A stretch of DNA of 64,000 nt from Beta vulgaris subsp. vulgaris (GCF_026745355.1 NC_079206.1:24473937-24537936); one strand, 5' to 3'; positions 23,600 through 36,140 are shown, counted from the first letter of the stretch. Notes: generated by a model not told the origin, from the sequence alone. Numbers and translations are program-made.

Positions 23600-23930
23600 C
23601 CCAGACGGGTTTGGTGCGGGCGCACCTCGACGTGGTGTGCATGGGCGCACCAAACGCGTGAAAATTTTCTGAAAGAGTTTGGTGCGGGCGCACCAGACCC
23701 TTCTGTTTTTTCAGGAAAAAAATTTCAAGGGGCTGGTGCGGGCGCACCTTCCTCGTCTGTTTTTTCTGAAATCCTTTTTTAAAAGTTGGTGCGGGTGCAC
23801 CAAAATTTTTTCTCGAAATTTTTTTTAAAAGGTGCGAGAGCACCTACCTCTCCTGTTTTTTTCCTCGAAAACTTTTTGAAATAGGTGCGGGCGCACCTCA
23901 AAGGGGTCCGGCGCACCATAATCATCTGTT
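23600..23930. repeat. Internal array of GGTGCG-GG-CGCACC dyads
   Basis: About eight copies of GGTGCGGGCGCACC or one-base variants lie at about 23,612, 23,634, 23,680, 23,733, 23,787, 23,831, 23,885 and 23,908. The same motif is in both LTRs. Read on the minus strand it yields recurrent V-R-P-H or A-R-T-K codons in small ORFs, which are artefacts of the repeat. Confidence 0.85.
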
Positions 23931-24329
23931 TTCTCAATCTTACTTTTTCCAAATTACTCCTTTTCACTCAACTTTACAAAAAAATCACACGTCCCAATAT
24001 AGCTCTCATGGCTAGCTGATAAATCAAAAGTCTAACTAACAATCAAAGAAAAAAGTAAAATGAAATAAAAGAAAGGGAAGAAAAAAAACGGGTTGCCTCC
24101 CGTGTAGCACTTGATTTAAGTCATTAGCTGGACTAAAAAGGATACGTCCTTCACGAGAGTCGCTCGGGTGAGCGAAGGATCAAACAACCAATGGAACCAA
24201 TGGCGTGATTGTCATGATAAAGCTTCAATCTCTGACCGTTCACCTAAAAGGGACCGTTCTCACCCAAAATTTCATAAGCCCCATATGGAGTATTCTTCAA
24301 CACTAAGAAGGGACCCGACCACTTGGACT

Positions 24330-25926
24330 TTAACTTTCCAGGGAAGATTTTAGTCTCGAGTTGAACAATAAGACTTTGTCCCCAACCCGAAATTCTCGTT
24401 CTTGAATCCGGTGATCATGCCATTTCTTTGTTTGCTCTTTGTATAATCTCGAACTCTTATAAGCGTCAAATCTAAGTTCTTCAAGCTCTACTAACCTTTC
24501 CTTTCGAGCGCCACCCGCCAAATGAAGATCCATGTTGAGCTCTTTAACTGCCCACCAAGCTTTGTGCTCTAGTTCAACCGGCAAATGACATGCTTTTCCG
24601 TACACAAGGCGATAGGGAGTGGTGCCTATAGGTGTCTTGAAAGCCGTGCGAAGAGCCCAAAGAGCATCATCAAGCTTCAAAGACCAATTCTTTCTAGTTT
24701 TATTAACCACTCTCTCAAGGACGTTCTTAACTTCTCGATTTGAGACTTGAACTTGGCCTTGGGTTTGGGGGTGATAAGGAAGTCCGACTTTGTGATTGAC
24801 CCCGTTAGTCTTCAAGAGTGCTTCTAGTTGTTTCTTGGCAAAGTGTGAACCGCCATCACTTATCAACACACGGGGTACTCCAAATCGAGAGAATATGATT
24901 TTTTTCAAGAGCTTGGTCACAACCTTGTGGTCATTGGTGGGGGAGGCAATGGCTTCAACCCATTTTGTCACGTAGTCGACCACAACAAGAATGTACACAT
25001 TGCCACAAGAAGGAACGAATGGACTCATGAAGTCGACTCCCCAAACATCAAATGGCTTAACCTCGAGAATGTGTTGTTGAGGCATCTCATGTCTCTTTGT
25101 GATGCCACCACTTCTTTGACATCTATCACAACCCAAGACAAATTCCCGAGCATCCTTTTGCAATGATAGCCAAAACATACCACACTGGAGCACCTTAGCA
25201 ACAGTTTTGCTTGCTCCAGCGTGCCCTCCACATGCCAAAGTATGGCAATGATTCAAAACCGATGTCATCTCATGATTAGGCACACACCTCCTAAACACTC
25301 CATCAGCACACTTCTTAAACAGGAGCGGGTCATCCCAGTAGGTACTCGAAGCTTCATTGAAAAACCTCTTTCTTTGTTGGGAATTAAAACCATGAGGCTC
25401 AATCCCACAAGTCAAATTATTCGCATAGTCCGCGAACCATGGAATTTCATTGTTCAGAATGGCAAATAGTGCTTCTTCTCTCAAATCTTCTTCAATAGGG
25501 ATCTCATCCAGATCCAAGAGCTTCTCATCAAGAGGGAGGCGAGAAAGATGGTCAGCTACCACATTCTCCGTCACCTTCTTCTCTTTCATCTCAAAATCGA
25601 ACTCTTGAAGAAGCAACACCCACCTAATGAGCCGAGGCTTGGCATCCTTCTTACTCATCAAATAACGAACCGTAGAATGATCTGTATACACCACAGCCTT
25701 ATTACAGGTCAAGTAAGATCGGAATTTGTCAAATGCAAAGACTACGGCCAACATTTCCTTCTCCGTAGTTGCATAATTCCGTTGAGCATCATCCAAAGTC
25801 CTACTTGCATAGGCTATCACATGAAGCCTTCCTTCCTTTCGTTGCCCAAGAACAACTCCCACTGCAAAGTCACTAGCATCGTACATTAGTTCAAAAGGCA
25901 AGCTGCAATCCGCAGCTTGCACAATG
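24330..25926 (-). pseudogene. Athila RNase H and integrase
   Basis: One open frame of 530 codons holds RNase H ([17 protein letters not shown], then [12 protein letters not shown]) and integrase. The integrase zinc finger reads [12 protein letters not shown] with C-x-x-C in [10 protein letters not shown]. The catalytic acidic residues are in [21 protein letters not shown] and [14 protein letters not shown]-like C-terminal end with [13 protein letters not shown] follows. RNase H removes RNA from the hybrid, and integrase inserts the cDNA. At 25,925 a one-base loss in a C-run separates this frame from RT. The domain itself looks intact. Confidence 0.9.
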
Positions 25927-26871
25927 GGGCAGAAATAAGGGCTTTTTTAAGAGTTTCAAAAGCCTTAGTACAAGACTCATCAAACTCAAAATCTACATCT
26001 TTTTGGAGTAGATTCGTCAATGGTTTGGCTATTTTAGAAAAATCCTTGATGAAACGCCGGTAAAAACCCACACGTCCAAGGAAAGCACGAACTCCCGTCA
26101 CCGAGTTCGGTGGCGGAAGCTTCTCAATAACCGAAACCTTTGCCGGATCCACTTCAATGCCCTTTTTCGACACTTTATGCCCAAGGACAATGCCTTCCTC
26201 GACCATAAAGTGACACTTCTCCCAATTCAGGACGAGGTTCGTCTCTTGACACCTCTTCAACACACATTCAAGATTAACCAGACATATGTCAAAAGACGAA
26301 CCACACACGCTAAAGTCGTCCATGAACACCTCAATGGAATCTTCTAGCATGTTAGAGAAGATTGCTGTCATACACCTTTGAAAAGTGGATGGGGCATTAC
26401 ACAAACCAAAGGGCATCCTTCGATATGCGAATGTCCCATACGGACAAGTAAAAGTGGTTTTCTCTTGGTCATCCGGATGAATGGGGATTTGAAAGAATCC
26501 GGAATAACCATCGAGAAAGAAAAGTGTGAATGACGAGCAAGCCTCTCCAACATTTGGTCAATGAAGGGAAGGGAGAAATGATTTTTGTGGGTGAATTTGT
26601 TCAGTTTCCTGTAATCAATACAGACTCTCCACCCAGTGACAGTTCTAGTGGAGATTGTTTCTCCTTTCTCATTCTCAACTATAGTCATGCCTCCTTTTTT
26701 TGGAACCACGTGAATCGGGCTCACCCACTTGCTATCAGAGATAGCGTAGATGATTCCCGCGTCACGTAGTTTCATGATCTCCTTTTTCACAACCTCTTTG
26801 AGGTTGGGATTGAGCCTTCTCTGATGCTCGATGGAGGAGGCATTACTATCGATGAGATGGATACGATGCAT
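25886..26871 (-). pseudogene. Athila reverse transcriptase (one internal frame shift)
   Basis: The upstream frame (26,871-26,368) holds RT fingers and palm (VSPIHVVPKKGGMTIV, GWRVCIDYRKLNKFTHKNHF). A one-base shift near 26,520 moves the reading to MPFGLCNAPSTFQRCMTAIF and the catalytic box VFMDDFSV (26,416-25,886), followed by VLGHKVSKKGIEVD and FLGRVGFYRRFIKDFSKI. The box has FMDD, a normal Athila variant. Both shifts are in short homopolymers and would abolish a full polyprotein. Confidence 0.88.
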
Positions 26872-26934
26872 AGCAAGAGAAGGGCTTATCCCCTTAAGGT
26901 CATCAATCGAATACCCAATGACAGCTTTATATTT

Positions 26935-27729
26935 TTATAATGTTTCAATCAATTTTGATATAGAGATGTCATCATGACTCGAATTAACAATAACAGGATA
27001 AGTACATGCATCATCAAGAAAAACATATTTGAGAGAGGAGGGAACACATTTGAACTCTACCTTTGGAGGAGGCTTAGAACACTCCTCTTTGTCATTGGAT
27101 GATGTAGTTAGAACCTCAAATGCTTCATTTTGTGTCTCCTCAATGGTGGCGTCAAGAAGCATGGAGAATTCGTTCACCTCTTCCATGTCCAAACTAAGAG
27201 CTTCAGTTGAGTAGCATACAAGTCATCCCAAGTGTGAACCACACTCACGGCGTCATCTATCTCATCTTCCACTAGGATGACCCGGCAAATTCTCTCCATC
27301 ATAGGTCTCTTCAACGTCTTAGAGAACTTAAACACAACCCGCTCATTAGCTACCTTAACCGTGATTGTATAGTTTTTGCAGTTTATCACGGCACCCAATG
27401 TCTTTAGAGCTTCTTCCAAGAATAAGAGGAGTCTCCGGATGTTCTTCCATATCCATTAACACAAAATCGCATGGCACAAACATATGCCCAACTTGAATCG
27501 GTATATCCTTTAACTCATCATAAGGGACTCTCACAGTGCGGTCCGCCAACTGAATCATTTTGCGCGTAGGATGAAGAGGAAATTTAAGGTGCTTGGCAAT
27601 AGATAGAGGCATCAAATTGGCACTTGCTCCTAGGTCGGCCAGTGCACCCTTAGGCTCTAAATCACCTATCTTCACCGGCAAGGTGAAACTCCCGGGCTCT
27701 CTTTGGTAGGGTGATAAGTTCATCTCCAA
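26935..27729 (-). pseudogene. Athila protease and protease-RT linker
   Basis: The frame 27,729-27,355 has the aspartic protease motif GALADLGASANLMPLSI, with DLGA in place of DSGA as usual in this lineage, and ends at ETPLILGR. Reading shifts to 27,419-27,174 (TLGAVINCKNYTITVKVANE) and 27,192-26,935 (acidic linker, FKCVPSSLKYVFLDD), which lead into RT. It matures the polyprotein in the family. Shifts interrupt it here. Confidence 0.8.
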
Positions 27730-27859
27730 GTTTGTGTTTGTTGGAGAGAATCTCCTTCAAGAACTTAGCATAAGCCGGCATTTGAGACATAGCCTCAAGA
27801 AATGGGATGTTGATTTGCAGGCTCTTAATTACATTGAGAAATTAAGTGAACTTGTCACT

Positions 27860-29660
27860 CAGCTTTCCCTCAACCAACCTTTGAGGATAGGGAACCGGAG
27901 GCACATAGGTCTTGGTTGGTGGAGGTGATAGCAATGGAATTGTATCACCAACTTGGACTTGTGGCTTATCTTTTTCACAACTTCTTCTTTCTCAGTCTCC
28001 TCAGCTTCATCCTCTTTCTCAACAACTTCAACTTCTTCTTCCTTCTCAAACTCCCCATTAGGCATCTTAGGACCCTCATAACTTGTTCCCGACCTCAAAT
28101 GGATGGCTTTGGCTTGATGGAGGTTGGGGTTAGGATGGGTTGGCCTGGAAGTTGATTTGTGGGAGTTGAGGGATTCTTCTCGGCTACTTGGGCGATTTGG
28201 GTTTCAAGCATTTTGCTATGGGCTTGTAGCTCTTGAAACCTTTGCTCATGGTTTTGGAGAATTTGGTTCATGGATTGCAGTTGTTGGAGAATTTGGAGAG
28301 AGGTTAGATCGGGAGATGGTATGGGTTCGGGATTTTTTTTGGGGAATAGAGGATTAGAGGGAGGTTTTTGGGTGTTGGCCCTTTGATGTGGAGCTTGGTA
28401 AGTGTTGGACCCTTGTGAGGATGAACCACCTTGGTTATAGTTTTGGTTATACCCTTGCACATACCCTTGGTTCTGAGCTTGGTTATACCCTTGTTGAGGT
28501 TGATTCCACCCTTGTTGAGGTTGGTTGAAGCCTTGGGTGTAGTTTTGTTGAGTTTGTCTCCAACCTCCTTGTTGATTGCTTCTATACCCTTGGTTTCCTT
28601 GATACCCATATCTTCTAAAATTTATCGCCGCCACATGCTCCGAATGAGTACTTCCACAATAAGAAGTATCATGGTTAGTACCACCAGAAGTATCACAAGA
28701 AAAAGAATTTACCTGTGAAGGATTAGATGAGGCGATATTGATCTTTGAGAGCTTCTTGTCACATTGTTCCATCTTGGCTTGAATTTGATCCATGGGGTCT
28801 AATTCAAACTTCCCGCTCTTCTTGGGTTGAGCACCTCTTCATCGTCCACCCCATGGGTAGTACTTGATCACTTCCTCTATAGTGGACTCAAGTTGTTCTT
28901 GCGGGATCTTAGAATGTTGACCTCCCGCTCCAGCATCAAGGTTGGCCCGTGATATAGGATCAAGACCATCATAGAAAAACCGCATAAGGAGGTTTTTGTT
29001 GAACTCATGGTGAGGGCATGAACAGATCATCTCCTTAAACCGCTCCCAAGCTTCTGCAAGTGTCTCGTCGTTTTCTTGCTCAAATGAGGAGATCTTCCTC
29101 CTTATGTCTGCAGTCTTCCACTCCGGGAAGTATTTCTTCAAGAAGGACATTGTGACTTCTTCTCCCATGTAGTGAGGGAATTAGCAGACAAGCTCTTGAG
29201 CCATGACTTTGCCTTTCCGGTAAGAGAGGAGCGGAACAAATGCATCTTGATATAGTTAGGGGAGACGTCATTTATTGTTATCATAGCACAGATCTCAAGA
29301 AACCTGTCGAGATGGTCAAGAGGATCTTCATCCGACCCCCCACAAAATTGCTCTTCTTTCACCATCCGAGTACACTGAGGGTGAATACTGAAATATGTAG
29401 TAGTGGTGGGAAGTCGAATACCACCTTGAAGAATATATGAACTCGGATTTCCCAAATCCCTAAATAGTTGTGGATTTGCTTCACCCATTTCTACTTCAAC
29501 TTCACTTGTACTTGAGACTGGTGAAGATGGCTCGGAACCCAAAGTCAAATTTTCCAAATTCTTCCGAAGCTTTCGCAATGTGCGGTCGATTTCAGGATCT
29601 AAAGGCAAAGTGGGTGAACCGTGAGCTCTTCTTCTCATGTAACACAACAGAGCTTAGTAG
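27860..29660 (-). pseudogene. Athila gag (broken)
   Basis: The N-terminal part (29,647-29,138) starts MCYMRRRAHGSPTLPLDP and reaches DPLDHLDRFLEICAMI. The middle (29,168-28,839) has FEQENDETLAEAWERFKEMI, the conserved capsid block of Athila gag. A glutamine/asparagine-rich part (28,793-28,095, repeated NQPQQGYN-type units) lies ahead of the protease linker. Gag is the particle protein. At least two frame changes occur, at about 29,150 and 28,820. No zinc knuckle is obvious. Confidence 0.8.
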
Positions 29661-29756
29661 AGGATTAGAAATAACAACCACATTCAAAAAGAAAATAAAA
29701 GAAGAATCAACTAAGCAAAAACCAAACTAACATAAACTTCGATAAATATCACAATT

Positions 29757-29774
29757 TCCCCGGCAACGGCGCCA
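29757..29774 (-). other. Athila primer binding site
   Basis: The minus strand reads TGGCGCCGTTGCCGGGGA, three bases after the 5' LTR. This is the standard Athila PBS, generally matched to tRNA-Asp. Confidence 0.92.
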
Positions 29775-29777
29775 TTT

Positions 29778-31505
29778 TGATAAGAGCTTTTTAGTGTATT
29801 GTTAAGACACCAAAAATAACTTTCCAAACAATATTTCTAAATCCTAACAAGCAATTACTAAGAAAATAGTAATGGCAAGTTAAGGGTCGATTCACAGGGA
29901 AAATGGAATTAATCAAAGTTTATCAAGTCCAAATTACCTAGTTGAATGGTATTTGGGGGTTTGAAATGGTTTGGTAACAATTATGACTAGCTAAAAACTA
30001 GAACTAGCAAATAACAAGAGTTTAAATATCAAATACGAAGACACTAGAGTTAAGATTACTAGTATGAATAAGAACGGACAATGATTGTTGATGCGATTGT
30101 GAAGAAATGGTGACGATCATGCAAGGTTTAGTTTCCCTCTAAAATACTCGAGTCCTTTCTCGTATGGTCCTCAAGAATAATCACTTAATCAATCAACTAA
30201 ATCCTCTCTCGAATGGTCTTTAGTCAATTGATTAAGAGATTCGATAAATTTGGAAACCCCTTAATAAAGGATCCCCTTAATTTCTACCCAATATCTTGGC
30301 CTAGAAATTAAGTTAATTATTGGGGATAATAAAAGAGTTCAAAATTCGATTCAAGAATATTTGAATTCAAAATACCAAAGTATAAATATGATCAATATCT
30401 ATCCTAAGGTTTCAAAACACCAAGATCAATGCATAACTTTCTTTAGAACATCACAATCTCATGAACAAAACATCTAAAACCCTAATTCATACTTTCACCC
30501 TAACCCTAGATATGAAACTACTCACTAATCATGGACTCTAAGCAATTAAAAAAAATCTATGACTGATCTAAGGCTAAACATGATTAAAAGATAATTGAAC
30601 TAATAGAAATCACAATTAGAACAATATGAGAATGAAGATCTAAAATAAACTAATAGAAAGAACAAACACTAAGAGAATGAAATAAAAACTCAAACTTCAA
30701 ATTAAATTCAGTGAAAAGTACCTTCGATGTTAATGGAATCATAAACTATGATTAATGATCTCAATTCTCAATCAAAACTCAAGTGTTTTCTCTCTAGCAT
30801 AAACCTTAAAATACTCTCTAAAAAAACTAGAATAAAAGCGTCAGTTTTTCTAAAAATAAATCGTCGTTTAATGAAGCCACGAGCTTCATTTTCCGGAAAC
30901 GACGGGTGCGAGCGCACCATGATGAGGTGCGAGCGCACCATGATGAGGTGCGGGTGCACCAATATCAGGTGCGGGTGCACCTAACTCGTCTGCCTCAAAC
31001 TGGAATGTTTCGTCAGATGGTGCAGGCACACCAATAGTTGGTGCGGGTGCACCACACACAGGTGCGGGCGCACCTTATGCTTGGTGCGGGTGCACCTTAT
31101 GCTTGGTGCGGGCGCACCGATGTGTTCTGTAATGTGCCTCTAAAACTGCTTAAGGTGCGGGCGCACTAGTGGCATGTGCGGGCGCACCATTGTGTGCAGG
31201 GGCCCTCACGCGCACCTCAAGCTTCCTCGATGTCTCTCGCTCTTCCCCTTATGTCATATCTCGCAATACTCGTCCCAAAAAGGGTCATACCTGTAATAAA
31301 AAACACGAGAAAACCTGGTGAAAGCATATGTACTAGAAATTCGATCAAAATAGATCTAAAATCTAGCAAAATGTCACTATGATCAAGTATGATCAAGTGA
31401 ATGAAATAAAGGGGAAAGTGAGAAGAAAGAGGGGAGAAAGGGGAATAAGGGGGACCAAAATCAGCCAAAAGGAGGTCATAAAGTGCATTAGAAACGCACT
31501 TATCA
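29778..31505 (-). repeat. Athila 5' LTR
   Basis: 1,728 bp, TG...CA ends, partner of 18,019-19,631. Carries about twelve dyads GGTGCG-NN-CGCACC and variants at 30,904-31,218. Many variants differ at CpG (for example GGTGCGGGTGCACC and GGTGCAGGCACACC). Confidence 0.92.
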
Positions 31506-31929
31506 CTCATGCGTGTATCAGTAAGTGCTAGTCATAATCATAGGCACTTTTGATGGTTGTTTAGTTTGAATATGTATGATTAGGAATCATATACACTTCT
31601 CAGTGTTAGTTGAGAACTATATACGCTTGTTAGAAGCCTCAACAAGTTGTTCTTGTTAATTGTTAAAGGAGATATTGTCAGTGAAATGCTGCCTTGTAGG
31701 TGGTCAGCTTTCTTTCATTAATATGTGTCAACCCCCTTGTAGGTGGCGGTTTTGTACACTTTTACATCCTATTCATGGATAAAAACGCTAAGTACAAAAT
31801 CTCTCGTCTTTATACAAAATATTTCTTAACTACACTCGCATTCCAGCTATTAGCCAAGATCTTGATGTCCATCTTGCTTAGCTTCTATAAGCCTCGTACA
31901 ATTTCCTCTTGAATGATGTATGGGCCTGC

Positions 31930-32805
31930 CTAGTTGGCAGTGAGCTTCCCCTCAGCATGAGCCATGCCGGTAGTCGCGGTTCTTCTTAAGACTAGGTTGC
32001 CAACTTCAAAAGGTTTGCAATTCACCCGTTTGTTGTAAGCTCTTTTCAATCTGTCTTTCGAGGCTGCCAACTTGACTTCAGTCCCAACCTCACTTTTGGC
32101 CAAAAATCCAAAGCTTCCTTTTTTGATTGCCCATTGCCATGTGGACTCTTTATGTATTTTCATATTTACCCACAACACTTCTGGTATCTTCTTGGCCCAT
32201 AACCCTTTCAGATCGTTAAGCTTCTTTTTCGTGCGTTTAGAATCTGCTTATTAGCGGCCTCTACTTTATTATTACTCTGTGGATGACAAACTGATGAATA
32301 GGCAAACTTTACGTTGAAACCCACTAAGTACTTCTGTACTGGACCTTAGCCAAACTGTATGTCATGGTCATATACTATGGCGGTAGGGATGCCGAATCTA
32401 GGGATGATGGTCTGCCAGATAAACTTGATGACATGCTGGGCCTTAATTTTCGCAGTGGGTTTAAATCACATCCACTTTTTAAAATAGTCTATGCCGATAA
32501 TCAAGAACTTCCTACTACCAGTGGATGTGGTGAATGATCCCAGGATGTCCATTCCCCATTGTGCAAATGGTGTGGGGGCACAAAATGGGTTGCAACTCAT
32601 TTGCCGGCAAGTTGATGATTGGTGCGAACCTTTGACACTTGTTGCACTTCTTTACATATTTTCGTGCGTCTACTATCATGGTTGGCCAAGAGAAACCTGC
32701 TCTGAGTACCTTGTCAGCCAATGTTCGATCTGTAGCCAATATGATTCCCACAAATGCCTTCATGGATTTCCTCAAAGATTTTTGTTGCTTCATACGTTGT
32801 GACAC
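31930..32805 (-). pseudogene. Tat-type integrase fragments
   Basis: The frame 32,805-32,515 has the HHCC-type finger end KYVKKCNKCQRFAP and ANELQPILCPHTICTMG. The central catalytic part between 32,515 and 32,180 is spread over frames. The C-terminal frame (32,178-31,930) reads RAYNKRVNCKPFEVGNLVLR and AEGKLTAN, leading to a W-x-GPY motif just downstream. Non-functional. Confidence 0.7.
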
Positions 32806-33122
32806 ATTTGAGCAGTGGTAGAGAAAATCCCTTTTTGAACAAACCAGATGGCCCCCTTCTTAACTTTGGTTGTCTCTTTCTTTTCCTCCAGCAACTCCCT
32901 AGTTAGCTTGTACTTGACGATGTCCGAGTACCATTCATCATGACTAATGACCATAGTAATCAACACCTTTGGTTCAATTCTTTTTTCATTCAGTACCTCT
33001 ACCATGACGGTTCTCTCGATGTCAATTAACGATGAACTTGCCAATTTCGAGAGGGCATCAGCTTGACTATTTTCTGCTCTTGGGATGACATTAATCTCAA
33101 ACCCTTGAAATTGTGAAGCCAC
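32790..33122 (-). pseudogene. Tat-type RNase H C-terminal part and connection to integrase
   Basis: Reads FEINVIPRAENSQADALSKL, the conserved end of the RNase H domain in this lineage. A linker with WYSDIVKYKL follows, before the integrase finger. The N-terminal RNase H lies around 33,400-33,130 in broken frames. Confidence 0.7.
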
Positions 33123-33424
33123 CTATGTTACCATCTCAAGATATTTTATCATTGTCGACTCTCTAGCCTCATACTCTCCTTTAATTTGCTGCCAACAAGT
33201 TATGAGTCAGTGAACAAGTGAACTTTCTTGGCGTCAGCCGCCAAGCCTAATCGCAGGCATGCCAAGGTTGCATATTCTGCTTCATTATTCTAAGATTTAA
33301 ATGAAAACCTGAAAGCATACTCAAACACATGCCCTTCTGGTGACGTCATAACTATGTCAGCACCTGCCCCATACTATCATGGTTGTCAGCTCAACATGGC
33401 ATGCCCAATGGTTGACTCAATCAA

Positions 33425-33880
33425 TTAGTGGTAGAGCATAGCAATCTTTTGGACAATCCTTGTTGAGATCTGTAAAATCCACACATGTTGGTGATACCCG
33501 AAGTAGGCATCCATGAAGCTTAATATGTCATGCCCATTGGTTGAGTCGACAAGTTGATCAATCCTTAATAGTGGATAGCAATCTTTTGGACAAGCCTTGT
33601 TGAGATCTCCAAAATCCACACATGTTGGTGATACCCGGAGTAGGCATCCATGAACCTCAACTATCAACTTGACTTTTTTACCATAACGACATTTGCCAAC
33701 CATGTTGGGTAGTCGCGCGGCTCAATGAAATTGGCCGCCAACAGTTTGTCGATCTCTTCTTTGATAGCCTTGTTCTTTTTTTCCTAGAAAGTTCTCTTTT
33801 TTGTTTTACTGGTGTGGCTACTTCGTCAACATTTAGATGATGCACCATCACATTTAGATTTATACCCAACATCTAATCAG
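33425..33880 (-). pseudogene. Tat-type reverse transcriptase fragment with internal duplication
   Basis: VDFGDLNKACPKDCYPLLRI and LSFMDAYFGYHQ are standard RT wording. A stretch of about 90 bp (33,569-33,658) is repeated at 33,427-33,521, so the frame restarts at an earlier RT codon after GYHQ. The downstream catalytic YxDD region is absent or unrecognisable. Confidence 0.7.
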
Positions 33881-34316
33881 CGGAGAATGCAAACACATCT
33901 GCATTCTTACTCAGCGAAGTGATCAGATTTACTTTAACTTCTGCATCCATGTCGACACCAATCTTGCCGGTCCTTTCTCCATTGTCGTCAATCAACTCAA
34001 CTTCCTCACTTTCACCTCCTGGCTGACATGTTTCATCTGGTCTGCGTTAAAACTCTTCATTGGTTATCTTTTTGTTCTCGAGAATTCGTTGGCTATAACT
34101 TCTCTTGTCGGTGTCTCCATCAAGAATCTCTTATCCTTTCCTCTTATGGTTCGCACCCTTCATCATGGTATGATAACAAGACAAAGCCGACTCTTGGCGC
34201 CCCTTGAACCTTTCCAGCTGTCCGAAATTAGACATGTACACCACGGTCAAGTGGTATGTCGACACTACTGCCTATGCATCATGAATTAGCGGACATCCAA
34301 TAATGACGTTGAAAGA

Positions 34317-34712
34317 TTATGGGATGTCAACCACCGAAAACTCCACCATCAAGTCCCTTGCCTTCTCGTCATGACCAATCTTTACCAGCAACTTTATAGC
34401 TCCATTTGGTATGACAAAAGCTCTAGTGAAGCCTGTTATAGGGTAGTTAACTCCTTTCAAGTGCTTAATTCTAATGTTCATCTTGTTGAAGGCGGTCATG
34501 AACAAGATGTAAGCGGAGCTGCCGCCATCCACTAACACCCTATGGATGGCACAATTTGCGACGTTCAAGGTAATGACAAGAGGGTTGTCATGTGGGAAAA
34601 TGATACATTTTGAATCTTTCTTAATGAATGTTACTGTATGCATGGTTGGCGAATCTGGCCGTTGGAGAATCTCATTCAGATTGACTTGATGAAAGTACTC
34701 CTTCACGGACAC
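34317..34712 (-). pseudogene. Tat-type aspartic protease
   Basis: 131 open codons. The active-site stretch reads HRVLVDGGSSAYILF (DGG in place of DSG), preceded by FPHDNPLVITLNVANCAIHR and followed by GFTRAFVIPNGAIKLLVKIG. DSG to DGG could reduce activity, but the element is dead in any case. Confidence 0.75.
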
Positions 34713-34859
34713 CTAGGCCCCACTATTGTCCCGCCATAGACAGATCCGCCGGCTATGACATGAATAACTGTCAACCTATCTCGCATTGGGGTGTTTCGCT
34801 GAGGTTCCTCGACATAATTTTGATCTTGGTATTACCGACCTGAATCATGTCCACCAGCC

Positions 34860-36140
34860 TCTTGCGTTGAGTTGTACTAAGTGAAATATCCTCTTCGGAT
34901 CAAGTCCTTCAAATTTTTCTTTAGATCTTTGCAATCTTTGGTGATGTGGCCTTCATCTTTGTGGAAGTAACACCATTTGTTCCTATCCTGACCTTTGTGG
35001 AAGATTTTTTGAGGACGCTGCCATTTGTCATCATATTTATGCATGGCAAAGATTTGTGCCCTAGGTTTAGCTAAAGGTGTATAGCTCTCAAAATTCTCTT
35101 TTTTCTCCTTGCCCTTGGCGATATGGACAACTTCTTTCTTAGCCTCTTTCTTGCCTTGACCTCCTCACTTTTCCTCCTTGGCGATTTCAGGATCGACTCT
35201 CCTTATATTCGAGGCTCGTTCAAACTCTTCACTTTTTATGAATTCGTTGGCTTTTCCCAGTATGGGTGCCAAGGTTTTCAATCTATTCCTTCTCAAATAG
35301 CTTCTAAAGTTCCCATCTTTCAGGCCCGACATCATAGCTAGCACGACAACTTCCTACTGCAAATTTGGTATTGTCACTGCCTCTCCATTGAATCTTCCCA
35401 AGAAATCTCTTAGGCCTACTTCAAAGCCAGGAGCTCTCCATTAGTTCTCTCCCGCCTTCTATTACTAACAAACTACATATGGAACTTAGTCAACAACTGG
35501 TAAAAAGTCAATGATAAGTATGGGTTATGCACGACAAATTGGCTGGGAAAACTTTGCACCAAATGGTGTCAGATTAGGTGTACAAATGCATATGCCCCTC
35601 ATGTGTCGACAAGTGATCCATTAGATCTATTGTGTTGTCATACTTGCATGATGGCATCTTAATGTGTTGCATGGATTCCTCGAAGATCACCCGGATGAAA
35701 GGTGAACCTCTAGGCGTGATGGGACCGTGTTGTCCTCCTGAATAGGTATTGAATGTCCTACCATGCTGGCAAGTATTCCCCTTGACTCCGTTATGGTGTT
35801 ATCTCTATCATCATAAGTGAGCTAAGTATACGTGTCGGTGTCACCATCTTCCTCTGTTTAGAGAGTTTCTTCATCATCTCCTGCTTTCGCCATCTCCCTT
35901 TCCAGACGATGTCCATCTTGCGAAAAAGGCTTCGTCCTTCTCAATGGGTTGACATCTTACTTGACAAGCTATTGATCTAATTGTCGGAGGTTACGACACC
36001 CACTACTGCCCTGGCGGCTTGGATTTGCTCGGGAGTGAACTAAGCGATGCCTGAGGATGGCATTCTTTGGTTTGGACCTGTTGGGGTTATGGGGTCAAGC
36101 TCAGGTGACTCAGGATCTTCATCTTATACATAAGTAGGAT
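34860..36140 (-). pseudogene. Tat-type gag remnant
   Basis: The minus strand near 34,985-34,870 reads WCYFHKDEGHITKDCKDLKK and LIRRGYFT, the C-x-x-H...H...C finger region of Tat gag. Further upstream to about 36,140 scattered gag codons occur in all frames. The next part to 36,460 looks like leader. Confidence 0.6.

Larger units (their letters stand above)
18019..31505 (-). mobile_element. Athila-type Ty3/Gypsy retrotransposon, near full length, 13.5 kb
   Basis: Both LTRs (18,019-19,631 and 29,778-31,505) begin TGATAAGAG and end CTTATCA on the plus strand. The 5 bp CTCAT occurs on both sides (18,014-18,018 and 31,506-31,510). Reading the minus strand: 5' LTR, PBS, gag, protease, RT, RNase H, integrase, a dyad-repeat region, ATHILA-type env-like ORF, polypurine tract, 3' LTR. 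The pol wording (VFMDDFSVCGSSFD, VLGHKVSKKGIEVD) is Athila. Several single-base frame shifts mean this copy is defective. It is inserted in an older Tat-type element. Confidence 0.93.
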
